The notes beneath the pieces were generated by a model. That model did no database searches. It was not told where the DNA came from and saw nothing but the letters and a program-made list of their open reading frames with translations. 64,000 bases of DNA from Acidimicrobiaceae bacterium (GTDB taxonomy: Bacteria; Actinomycetota; Acidimicrobiia; Acidimicrobiales; RAAP-2): contig PMFA01000005.1 of NCBI GenBank assembly GCA_003155915.1, positions 153,524 through 217,523 of the forward strand, given 5' to 3'. The position numbers and the translations under genes are program-made. Each line of letters opens with the position of its first letter. Positions within the stretch are counted from its first letter, which is position 1. This document shows, in pieces, positions 33,713 to 42,552 of the stretch.

Positions 33713-34496
33713 CGACGAAGCGCTTCACCCGTTCCGGGTCGACTTCATTCCACGTATAGCCGTCGCGCTTCAAGGAGCTGCCGACGATGCAGCCGTCGGC
33801 GAAGCGGAAGAACTCCTTGATCGTTTCGGCGCGCGCGCCAGTGTTGAGCAGGACCGGCACCGTCTTATCGAGCGCCTCGCGTACCTCAGCGACCGTCTTC
33901 ACGTCCGGTTCGCTACCCGCCATCGGACCGGACACCAAGATGACGTCGGCCAGGCTGGAGACGACCGTCGACCGCGCTAACTCGGATGGTGTGCGACTGC
34001 CGGTGCTCGAAGCGAACTCCGGCGTGACGTTGGCGAAGATCGCCAGGTCATCGCGACCGAAGTTCCTTCGGTTGCGAAGCAACGTTGCGGCGTCGGGGTT
34101 CCAGGCTCCCATGTCCGACTCCCACGAACCGGTAACCACCTCGCGCATGAAGGACGCACCGCTACCCACGGCGATTGCCAACGCGCACTGCGCATCCCAT
34201 AGGAAGTCAACGCCGAAGGGCCGGTCACTCGGTTTGCACTCGGTGACGACGCGCGTCATCACCGCCGAGGCTTCGAGTCCCGCCCGCAGCTGATAGGGCC
34301 GGTCGCCCTCGTTACAGAACAACAGCGCGTCGAATCCCCCGTCCAAGAGGATTTCCACGTCGCGACGAACTTGGTCGATCAGACCCTGGACTCCCTTTTC
34401 TTGGTCAAACAGCGGGGTCCCCGGGAGCGGTGGCACGTGCGCCATCGCGATCAGTGGCTTGGACACGGTCGGGAAGATTGTACTGAATCGACTCAC
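33693..34496 (-). CDS. BtpA/SgcQ-family TIM-barrel protein
   Basis: A 267-residue protein of the BtpA family (normal length about 270). It opens with IAMAHVPPLPGTP and contains GGFDALLFCNEGDRPY, FGVDFLWD, ASFMREVVTGSW and the C-terminal FADGCIVGSSLKRDG, all conserved points of the family's barrel. BtpA was named for a role in photosystem I assembly in cyanobacteria, whereas SgcQ belongs to a sugar operon in enterobacteria; the enzymatic reaction is unknown. The operon context here (DeoR regulator, kinase, SDR) supports a sugar-phosphate or nucleoside-type reaction. The ATG overlaps the DeoR stop by 4 nt. Confidence 0.85.
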   Translation of the reverse strand: MSRFSTIFPTVSKPLIAMAHVPPLPGTPLFDQEKGVQGLIDQVRRDVEILLDGGFDALLFCNEGDRPYQLRAGLEASAVMTRVVTECKPSDRPFGVDFLWDAQCALAIAVGSGASFMREVVTGSWESDMGAWNPDAATLLRNRRNFGRDDLAIFANVTPEFASSTGSRTPSELARSTVVSSLADVILVSGPMAGSEPDVKTVAEVREALDKTVPVLLNTGARAETIKEFFRFADGCIVGSSLKRDGYTWNEVDPERVKRFVDAARSA

Positions 34497-35281
34497 GAAG
34501 GACTCTCTTTCTTATACGGCTCGACGTGCAAGACCTCCACCCCATGGTCTTTGATGTCGCGAATAATGTCCCCGTCCGGCGAGGCGTCAGTCACTAGAAG
34601 GTCTACAACATTGAGCGCCGCCACGCTGACGAAAGCCACGTGGCCAATCTTGGAAGCGTCGGCCAGCACCACGACGCGTCGCGCGGCCGAGAGAGCGGAC
34701 TGCTTGACCATGGCGTCATCCATGTTGTATTCGCTCAGACCCTTGTCGATATCGACCCCGGCGACCCCGAGAAATAAGGTGTCGCAGTTCAAATCGCGAT
34801 ACGAAGCCTCGGCTCTCGAACCAACCAGGCTCATCTCGCCACTTCGAAGGACTCCGCCGGTCACGATCGTGCGAACCTTGGGCTTGCGATCCAGCTCGGA
34901 CGCGATGAGCAGCGAACTCGTGATGACGCTCAAGGACAGATCCGGCGAGATCGCCTTCGCCATCTCCAAGGTCGTCGTTCCCACGTCAAGAATCACGGTC
35001 TCATCCGGATGCAACAGACCGGCCGCGATAGCGCCGATCCGCTTTTTCGCGTCCGAGCGGAACGCCCCTCGTTGCAGAATCGGCGGCTCGTACGAACGAC
35101 CCTGGGTCGAGATCGCGCCACCGCGGATGCGCCGAGCGAGTCCTTCGACTTCGAGCAGTTCGAGGTCACGACGGATGGTCATCTCCGAGGTGCCGAACGC
35201 GAAGGCCAATTCGGCGATCGACGCCTCCCGGTTGACCTTGAGTCGTTCAGCAATCGTCAATCGACGGTCTCTGGAATTCAT
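34493..35281 (-). CDS. DeoR/GlpR-family transcriptional regulator
   Basis: A 262-residue regulator from the ATG at 35281. The open frame extends another 64 codons upstream but would run through the operator region. The N-terminal DeoR helix-turn-helix reads ERLKVNREASIAELAFAF then TSEMTIRRDLELLEVEG. The C-terminal sugar-phosphate sensor domain has DVGTTTLEMAKAI and GVAGVDIDKGLSEYN. The family usually represses sugar or polyol operons and is released by a phosphorylated sugar, here presumably a product of the FGGY kinase. It is the first gene of the operon, with a palindrome 13 nt upstream. Confidence 0.9.
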   Translation of the reverse strand: MNSRDRRLTIAERLKVNREASIAELAFAFGTSEMTIRRDLELLEVEGLARRIRGGAISTQGRSYEPPILQRGAFRSDAKKRIGAIAAGLLHPDETVILDVGTTTLEMAKAISPDLSLSVITSSLLIASELDRKPKVRTIVTGGVLRSGEMSLVGSRAEASYRDLNCDTLFLGVAGVDIDKGLSEYNMDDAMVKQSALSAARRVVVLADASKIGHVAFVSVAALNVVDLLVTDASPDGDIIRDIKDHGVEVLHVEPYKKESPS

Positions 35282-35293
35282 CGGGCAATGATA

Positions 35294-35308
35294 TGTGAAT
35301 AATTCACA
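35294..35308. promoter_or_regulatory. Candidate DeoR operator (7-1-7 palindrome)
   Basis: TGTGAATAATTCACA is a perfect inverted repeat 13 nt from the DeoR start codon. A second copy of its half-site, TGTGAATA, lies at 35367-35374, 73 nt away, which is compatible with looping or cooperative binding. The site sits between the DeoR operon and the divergent small-protein gene. Confidence 0.6.
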
Positions 35309-35484
35309 GGACATGGGAAAACTTTGAAGATTTCCGACAATTGGGCGGGTTTTCTGTGCATAACGTTGTGAATACAGTTCAGTTCGCAGTGTTCTAGCAC
35401 CAGGATCATCGAAATACGTGGCCGCTTTGACAGTCCGATACGCTCCGACTGGTGCCGGAAGCGTTAGAAACATAGGGGGTGTCG

Positions 35485-35682
35485 ATGACCAAGGTGGCAG
35501 AGTTTCACACCACGGGCATTGAGGACGTGGACGAACTCGTCTTTCACAACCAGTCCGGATGTCCCATCGGCCAAGAGATCAAGAAAAAAGGGACCGCGGC
35601 GGCAGGCCAGGGATACTTCCGAACCCTCTGCATCAAATGCAAAGGTATCGAAGAAGGCTGGGAGGCCAATCGGCCTTTCTAG
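35485..35682 (+). CDS. Small hypothetical Cys-containing protein
   Basis: A 65-residue protein from the ATG at 35485, preceded by AGGGGG 7 nt upstream (an in-frame GTG two codons earlier is the alternative). It contains HNQSGCPIGQEI and LCIKCKGIEEGW, so three Cys with a C-x2-C pair that could bind zinc. No transmembrane segment or signal is visible. I do not recognise the family. It is divergent from the DeoR gene across a 203-nt regulatory region with two operator-like half-sites and could share control. A TTGACA at 35427-35432 may be its -35. Confidence 0.6.
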   Translation: MTKVAEFHTTGIEDVDELVFHNQSGCPIGQEIKKKGTAAAGQGYFRTLCIKCKGIEEGWEANRPF

Positions 35683-35683
35683 C

Positions 35684-35705
35684 GACGGCGTGGTAACGCC
35701 GTCGG
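35684..35705 (+). terminator. Short hairpin after the small Cys protein
   Basis: A 9-bp stem (CGACGGCGT / ACGCCGTCG) with loop GGTA begins directly after the stop codon. There is no T-run. Its right arm overlaps the start of the MFS relic. Confidence 0.4.
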
Positions 35706-35881
35706 GAAGTTCGGTGTGTTCTTGGTCCCCCAGCTCGCCTATTTATTCGACGCCAGGCACGCCGTTTTCTCTCTTCGAGTTCACCTCTGAAGGCAAGGAC
35801 CTGGGGACCGCTGTGGAGTGCGAGAAGTTCGTACCCGGCGTCATTGAATCCTGCGCAACGGTCCCCACGATCATTCCGTAA
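35701..35881 (+). pseudogene. Relic of an MFS transporter C-terminus
   Basis: The plus strand from 35701 reads VGKFGVFLVPQLA, matching VGKLGAFVGVFLVPQLA of the MFS gene at 35893-37386 with an internal deletion of about four codons. The DNA is also closely similar to the minus strand around 36055-36111. The frame then stops, and a +1 frame continues with EFTSEGKDLGTAVE, resembling the usual end of these transporters (ET-x-GKSLEE). There is no start codon or upstream part. This is a decayed remnant of a second, oppositely oriented copy of the neighbouring transporter type. Confidence 0.6.
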
Positions 35882-35892
35882 GCGCCGAAGCG

Positions 35893-37386
35893 CTACGGCA
35901 CTTGCGCCGGAGCGGCTTCCTGCGTGGGTAGGTGATCGCCCTCACCAGAAATCTCTTCGAGTGATCGCCCGGCGGTCTCGGGGAGGACGTTGGTGAGCAA
36001 AAAGCCCAGTACTGCGGCACCTCCGGCGACGTAGAGCAGTCCTCGGAGTCCAATATGGTCGGCGAGTTGGGGCACCAAGAACACACCGACGAACGCACCG
36101 AGTTTCCCGACTCCGGCGGCCACGCCGTGTCCCGTCGTGCGCATGTTGACCGGGAAGACCTCCGAGGGAAGTACGAACGTCGTCATGTTCGGTCCAAACT
36201 CCGTGAACAAGTAGCTGACGCCGAAGATCGCGATAAAGGGTGCGACCGTCGTGGTCAGTGCGGGCACGGCGCCGAGAAGAACGAAGCAACCCGCCATGAC
36301 GCCAAAGCCAATGAACTGCAGTCGACGGTGACCGATCTTGTCCATCTTCCACACCGCTAACACGTAGCCCGGCAACGCGAAGATAACGAACAGCGCGAGC
36401 GTCAGAAAGAGTTTCAACTCGATGCTCGCATTCGGCGAGACTTCGCTCAGGATACTCGGTAGCGACAGCGTGTTCCCGTAGTACGCGTAATCGAAGAGGA
36501 ACCAGCAGCCGGCGGTGCCCACGAGCATCAGGAGCAATCGCGGATTGGCGAGGAACTGGCGAATTCCCATCAGATGTTTGCCGTCGTCGGAGACAGTGGA
36601 CGCGTCGAGCGCTCCATCGGCGAATTGGTGAAGTTCCTTCGCCGCCTGATCGGCGCGGCCCTGGACGAGTGCCGTGAACCGGGGCGACTCTGGCATCTTC
36701 GCCCTGAAGTAGATGACCGCCGCGGCCGGCAGCGCCCCCAGACCGAGCAGGATCCTCCACGCCAAGGGGTCACTCACTCCCGAAGAGATCAGCACGATCC
36801 CGACGAGCGGGCCCACAACCAGACCGACGGCCTGCATTGAGAAGACGAGTCCGACGAGTCGGCCGCGATCGGCGCGGTTGGAGTACTCGCTCATCAGAAC
36901 GGCCGATACGGGGTAATCGCCACCGATTCCCAGACCCAGGATCAGTCGCGCGATGACGAGAAAGAGGAAACTGGGTGCGAGCGCCGAGGCCACGGCGCCG
37001 AAGATCATGATCGCGGCCACTGCGGTATAGACCACCTTGCGACCGAAGATATCCGCGAGCCTCCCGAACACGAAGGCTCCGACGAAAGCCCCGAGGATCG
37101 CGGCGCCGGTGACCCAACTAGTCTGCGTCGTCGAGAGATTCCACTGGACCTTGACCAGGGCGGCGACGGTTCCGATCACGAACAGGTCGTAGGCGTCGGT
37201 GAAAAATCCCATACCCGAGATCAGGACCGCGCGACGATGGAATCGGCTGGTCGGAGCTTCGTCGAGTATCTGACTCACCGTGAGGGCAGCGGTCGTCGAT
37301 GCGGGAAGGATAGGGGAACCAACCTTGCCATCGATATCGAAGCGCGATGGCCCCTTGGACCATCCCGTCGCCTTCACATCTGTCAT
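35893..37386 (-). CDS. MFS transporter, phosphate:H+ symporter (PHS)-like
   Basis: A 497-residue transporter from the ATG at 37386, chosen because GAGGA precedes it; the open frame continues 37 codons upstream without support. The first membrane segment carries GMGFFTDAYDLFVIG, the signature of the PHS family of inorganic phosphate:proton symporters (Pho84-like). Also present are GRLADIFGRKVVY after segment 2, and GLGIGGDYPVSAVLMSEYS, another PHS/SP-type motif. A 60-residue cytoplasmic N-tail and a soluble C-tail flank twelve hydrophobic segments. PHS members also include organic-acid carriers, so phosphate is likely but not certain. Confidence 0.85.
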   Translation of the reverse strand: MTDVKATGWSKGPSRFDIDGKVGSPILPASTTAALTVSQILDEAPTSRFHRRAVLISGMGFFTDAYDLFVIGTVAALVKVQWNLSTTQTSWVTGAAILGAFVGAFVFGRLADIFGRKVVYTAVAAIMIFGAVASALAPSFLFLVIARLILGLGIGGDYPVSAVLMSEYSNRADRGRLVGLVFSMQAVGLVVGPLVGIVLISSGVSDPLAWRILLGLGALPAAAVIYFRAKMPESPRFTALVQGRADQAAKELHQFADGALDASTVSDDGKHLMGIRQFLANPRLLLMLVGTAGCWFLFDYAYYGNTLSLPSILSEVSPNASIELKLFLTLALFVIFALPGYVLAVWKMDKIGHRRLQFIGFGVMAGCFVLLGAVPALTTTVAPFIAIFGVSYLFTEFGPNMTTFVLPSEVFPVNMRTTGHGVAAGVGKLGAFVGVFLVPQLADHIGLRGLLYVAGGAAVLGFLLTNVLPETAGRSLEEISGEGDHLPTQEAAPAQVP

Positions 37387-37557
37387 TCGTATCCTCATCA
37401 ACGACGTTAGCTTCGCCCCCATCCTGCCAAACCAGATTGAACGCGCCACCAAGCCAGGGTTACCCGAAGGTGAAGTCTCGGTGAACGTCTGGTGCATGGT
37501 CGCCTATAACAGTGTCGAAAGACTCTGGACAAAGCAGAAGACCGCCGAAAGAGATGA

Positions 37558-38562
<1,005 letters not shown>

Positions 38563-38776
38563 TTAGTTATGAATGACGTTAGTAATTGGAATGCCCGCGA
38601 GAGACAACGAGTCATCCTCTAAGAATTGAATAAGGCGAAGACGTACGCTCGGTTCTGCTGACCTCTCACGCCACCGCCTATTTATACTGAACTCAACTCG
38701 TGGTCGACTCCTGCGGTGTTCGGGTGACAGCCGAATCGTGAGCCTCGCCCAAGACCTAGACAGTGGAGTCCCGCCC

Positions 38777-40231
38777 GTGAAGTTCAGACGTACCGTACTC
38801 CTAATGATTGCGTGCAGCCTGTCGCTCCTTGCACTCCCGGCCGCGGCGATGAGTACCGCTCCCCGGTGGCAAAGTGCGAAGGTGGTCAGCCTGCCCTCGG
38901 GAGCCACCGGGCTGCCCAACGGATTCTTGCCCGCCCTCTCGTGTCCTTCGGCCGGCAACTGCAGTGCGGGGGGCGCGTACAGCGAGAGCTCTGGAAGCGT
39001 CCAGGGCCTGTTGTTGAGTGAAGTGAAGGGCGTCTGGAAAACGCCGACCAGACTGGTGCCCCCGTCGCGCGCCGATGCCGATCCCTCGCTCACGATCAAC
39101 GCACTTTCTTGTGCGACGACCGGCAATTGTGCCGCGGTCGGCAGTTTCGAAGACACGCACAGTAACGGCCAAAGTTTCGTCGCCGACGAGGTCAACGGCG
39201 TGTGGAAGGGGGCGCAAGAAGTGAACTTGCCGTCGAACGCGGGTGCGAGTGTCCAGAACAGCGAAGTTCACTCCGTCGACTGTTGGTCGCCCGGCAACTG
39301 CAGCGCTATCGGCAGTTATCTCGACGACACCACGCCCACGGGCTACGCCCAAGGACTCGAAGTGAACGAAGTACGGGGAGTCTGGGGACGGGCCCAAGAA
39401 ACGGCCCTGCCACCCGACACCAACGTGGACCCCTACGTTGACATCAATCAAGTGGCCTGCACCCACGCCGGCAACTGCGTCGCCGTGGGCTCGTACATCA
39501 GCCAAGACAATGCCACCGAAGGACTCATCATCACTGAAGTGAACGGTGCGTGGAAGAGCGCGACCGCCGCCGTTCTTCCCGGCAACGCCAGCGCCTACCC
39601 GAGTGCACTACTGAGCGAGGTGACGTGCGTCTCCACGAACAACTGCACCGCCGTCGGCACGTACACCGACGTCACCGGTGGCGTCGAAGGAATGACCGTG
39701 ACCGAAACCCACGCGACGTGGGCGCGGGGGCTCGCCATGACGATGCCGAGCGGGGCCGCGGCCAATCCGCACACGTTCTTCTACGGCTACGGCGGGCTGG
39801 CGTGCTCGTCGATTGGCAACTGCAGTGCCGGGGGTCAGTACCTCGTCGGCACGAGCACCTATGAAGGCTTCTTCATCAATGAGGTGAAGGGCACGTGGCA
39901 GAGCGCGACGGAAATGGCGTTACCCGCGGGAGCGCAGATGGCCGGGCGAAATGGCGGCGTCGTCGCGGTGTCGTGCCGCTCGGCCGGCAACTGCAGTGCG
40001 GGTGCCGCCTACTTGGACGCTTCCAGCGAGTATCAGGCGCTGGTTATCAATGAAGTTGGTGGTCAGTGGGAAGCCGGTCTGAAGATCACGCTGCCGACCG
40101 GCAACAACACCGTCGGCGTCGACGGCGGCGTCTACGGACTGATCTGTCACGCCACGGGACCGTGTACCGCCACGGGAAGCTACCTGAAGACACTCACCAA
40201 CTACGAAGGATTCACCGTCACCACGGGTTGA
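38777..40231 (+). CDS. Secreted eight-repeat protein, predicted eight-bladed beta-propeller
   Basis: A 484-residue protein from GTG 38777 (GGAG 8 nt upstream), with signal peptide KFRRTVLLMIACSLSLLALP then AAA. The rest consists of eight tandem repeats of 56-59 residues. Each has C-x5-C around GNC (for example CPSAGNC, CATTGNC, CWSPGNC), then a small-residue strand and an E-V-x-G-x-W strand with A-x3-LP. The pair of Cys in every repeat suggests eight disulfides. The last repeat lacks its final W/LP strand, and the mature N-terminus (PRWQSAKVVSLPSG) is exactly that missing strand, the closure used by beta-propellers. Function unknown; extracellular. A -10-like TATACT lies at 38683-38688. Confidence 0.8.
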   Translation: MKFRRTVLLMIACSLSLLALPAAAMSTAPRWQSAKVVSLPSGATGLPNGFLPALSCPSAGNCSAGGAYSESSGSVQGLLLSEVKGVWKTPTRLVPPSRADADPSLTINALSCATTGNCAAVGSFEDTHSNGQSFVADEVNGVWKGAQEVNLPSNAGASVQNSEVHSVDCWSPGNCSAIGSYLDDTTPTGYAQGLEVNEVRGVWGRAQETALPPDTNVDPYVDINQVACTHAGNCVAVGSYISQDNATEGLIITEVNGAWKSATAAVLPGNASAYPSALLSEVTCVSTNNCTAVGTYTDVTGGVEGMTVTETHATWARGLAMTMPSGAAANPHTFFYGYGGLACSSIGNCSAGGQYLVGTSTYEGFFINEVKGTWQSATEMALPAGAQMAGRNGGVVAVSCRSAGNCSAGAAYLDASSEYQALVINEVGGQWEAGLKITLPTGNNTVGVDGGVYGLICHATGPCTATGSYLKTLTNYEGFTVTTG

Positions 40232-41152
40232 TCACGCGCGAAACGGGTGCGGATTGGACGCCAACTTCGGCACTCGCATTCGAGCGATCACGCTGCCGGG
40301 CGACGGGTGACAGTACTGCGCGATACCGAGGTCTCCCGCGACCGAAAGGAACATGAAGGCGTCTTCACGAGAGAAGCCCCACTCATCGACCAATAGTTTC
40401 GACGCCTCTTCACACGCGTGCTGCAACGCTTCATCCAGATCACCGATCGAGGTGCCGTGGGTGTAGAACGCGTCGGCGGTCTCGGTAATCGGCCATCCCC
40501 CGCTCTTCGCCTTGATCACTTCGACCTTGATGACGCCGACGCCGCCGATTTCAATGCCGGTCCCCGAGATCTCGCCGTCCCCCATTGACGCGTGCATGTC
40601 ACCAATCGCGAGCTGACCACCACTCTGAAAGACCGGCAGGTGAATGGTCGCGCCAATGCCGTTCACGTGATCATCCATGTTGCCACCGTGACGATCGGCG
40701 AAGAACGTCGAGACGTCGCCCGACGCCGGTGAAACCCCGATGACCCCGAACATCGGGCGAGCGGGAAACGACACCCGGTCGTTCATCGTGACGGTGCCGT
40801 CGACGACGCGGAAGATCCGCGTCGTCGGTGAGTGCACCGTGTCGATTAACTGGCCCCACTCCGGGATGCACATCGCCGCGCCCTGTTTATTCGGGCGGAT
40901 GTCAAGCAACGTCACCGACAACGTGTCGCCCGGTTCGGCTCCTCGCACGCCGATCGGTCCGGTCGCGCTGTTGACGCGGGCGAGGTCGAGCTTCTCGAGC
41001 GTGTCCTCTTCGCTCTGCACCTGTCCGGTGAAACAGTCCCACGTCTCGATTTCGATGATCGTGCCGGGGTCAACCGTGACGACCGGTTGGCGCTGCGCGT
41101 CGAAGGACCAAACGTGGTCGTCACGACCGATTTTCACTGTGATCTCGTGCAT
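40232..41152 (-). CDS. Acetamidase/formamidase-family protein
   Basis: A 306-residue protein of the FmdA/AmdA family, which hydrolyses formamide or acetamide to the acid and ammonia. Landmarks are GPIGVRGAEPGDTLSV near 67-82, GVIGVSPASGDVSTF, GGNMDDHVNGIGATIHLPVF and GDMHASMGDGEISGTGIE near 180-200, conserved metal-site and active-site regions. The C-terminal FLSVAGDLGIAQ is also characteristic. It lies end to end with the propeller gene. Together with the amidase at 15-16.6 kb it indicates amide use as nitrogen source. Confidence 0.9.
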   Translation of the reverse strand: MHEITVKIGRDDHVWSFDAQRQPVVTVDPGTIIEIETWDCFTGQVQSEEDTLEKLDLARVNSATGPIGVRGAEPGDTLSVTLLDIRPNKQGAAMCIPEWGQLIDTVHSPTTRIFRVVDGTVTMNDRVSFPARPMFGVIGVSPASGDVSTFFADRHGGNMDDHVNGIGATIHLPVFQSGGQLAIGDMHASMGDGEISGTGIEIGGVGVIKVEVIKAKSGGWPITETADAFYTHGTSIGDLDEALQHACEEASKLLVDEWGFSREDAFMFLSVAGDLGIAQYCHPSPGSVIARMRVPKLASNPHPFRA

Positions 41153-41351
41153 TTCTTCTCCGTCCGTTGTCGGTTTCTAGAGTAAATCACCGAGACTCGA
41201 CCCTCGAACGCCGCCAAAGGCGTGGCGTCGAGAAGGTTTCATCCGATTAACACCTCGTGATAGCGCGCGCTTCACCTTGCGGTAACCCAACCTACTTACG
41301 TTGAATCCGTGGCACGTCGGCGATCTCCAAATCCCCCTTTGATATCGAGCC

Positions 41352-42086
41352 GTGCCGCCATTCGCCGCGAACTATCCGGAGTTCGACGTGACCGTGGCTG
41401 ACGTCGAGAACCGGAGTGTGATCCTCGTCGTCGAGGACGAGGAGAGTTACCAGGACGCCCTGAACATCGGCCTGACGGTCGAGGGCTTCGTGGTCGTCGG
41501 GGCCACCAACATCGCCCAGGCGCGTCAGCTCATGGTGTCGGCCAAGCCCGACCTCGTCCTCTTGGACATCATGCTGCCCGATGGTTCGGGCATCGACTAC
41601 TGCCGCGAGCTCTACGATTCGACGCGCACGCCGGTCATCATGGTGACGGCGCGCTCCAGTGAAGTCGATGTCGTGCTGGGACTCGAGATCGGCGCCGCCG
41701 ACTACGTCACGAAGCCCTTTCGCCTCCGCGAACTGATCGCGCGCATTCGCGCGGTGTTGCGACGGCCACTTGCCAACACCGACGAGGAGGTCGTTACCTT
41801 CGGCGACCTGCGCATCGACTTCGTGCGACGAACCGTGATCCGTCGCGGCGAAGAGATTGAACTCAGTCGCAAGGAGTTCGACCTCCTGGCGCTGTTCGCG
41901 TCACGGCTGGGACAGGTCGTGACGCGCGAGGTCTGCCTCGACACGCTGTGGTGGGGACTCGAACTCTCGGACACGCGCACCTTGGACACGCACGTCAAAC
42001 GCCTTCGCCAGAAGATCGAGAACGACCCCGCCAACCCTCGTCACCTCATCACTATTCGTGGAGTGGGATTCCGGCTCGACCCCTAA
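41352..42086 (+). CDS. OmpR-family response regulator (orphan)
   Basis: A 244-residue response regulator. The receiver domain (about 22-135) has the acidic pair E28/D29, phospho-acceptor D72 (LLDIMLPDG), T99 and K121 (VTKPF). The C-terminal winged helix includes ELSRKEFDLLALFAS and DTHVKRLRQKIE, closest in style to RegX3/PhoP-type regulators. No histidine kinase is adjacent, so its partner is elsewhere. The start is a GTG at 41352; a GTG at 41388 is also possible. The 199 nt upstream hold no gene; I found no firm promoter there. Confidence 0.9.
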   Translation: MPPFAANYPEFDVTVADVENRSVILVVEDEESYQDALNIGLTVEGFVVVGATNIAQARQLMVSAKPDLVLLDIMLPDGSGIDYCRELYDSTRTPVIMVTARSSEVDVVLGLEIGAADYVTKPFRLRELIARIRAVLRRPLANTDEEVVTFGDLRIDFVRRTVIRRGEEIELSRKEFDLLALFASRLGQVVTREVCLDTLWWGLELSDTRTLDTHVKRLRQKIENDPANPRHLITIRGVGFRLDP

Positions 42087-42096
42087 CCTTGCCTTC

Positions 42097-42552
42097 ATGC
42101 AAAAAGGTGACCTCGCCCCCGACTTCAAACTCGACGACCAGAACGGCAACGAGCGGACGCTTTCGACGATGTTGCTGAACGGTCCCGTGGTGCTTTTCTT
42201 CTACCCCGCCGCGATGACCAAGGGTTGCACGAAGGAGTCCTGTCACTTTCGCGATCTGGCCTCGGAGTTCGCAACACTCGGTGGTCAGCGACTGGGCATC
42301 TCCATGGACAGTGTTGAGAAGCAGGCCGAGTTCACGACCGCGAACGACCTGGACTATCCGCTGCTCGCCGACGTGAACGGCGACGTCGCCCGGCTCTACG
42401 GCGTGAAACGCTCACTCGATCTATTGAAGGTGAAGCGCGCGACGTTCGTCATCGGTCAGGACCGCCGCATCGCCGAGGTCATCAACAGTGAGTTGAGCAT
42501 GAACACCCACGCTGACAAATCGCTCGACGCACTTCGCGAACTGCAGGCTTAG
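42097..42552 (+). CDS. bcp: Thioredoxin-dependent peroxiredoxin (BCP/PrxQ type)
   Basis: A 151-residue peroxiredoxin from the ATG at 42097, 10 nt after the response regulator stop; the longer open frame overlaps that gene and is not used. The peroxidatic Cys is C44 in YPAAMTKGCTKESCHFRD, with C49 five residues later as the resolving Cys, the atypical two-Cys arrangement of PrxQ. It reduces hydrogen peroxide and organic hydroperoxides. The 3' end overlaps the convergent E2 gene by 4 nt. Likely cotranscribed with the regulator. Confidence 0.9.
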   Translation: MQKGDLAPDFKLDDQNGNERTLSTMLLNGPVVLFFYPAAMTKGCTKESCHFRDLASEFATLGGQRLGISMDSVEKQAEFTTANDLDYPLLADVNGDVARLYGVKRSLDLLKVKRATFVIGQDRRIAEVINSELSMNTHADKSLDALRELQA

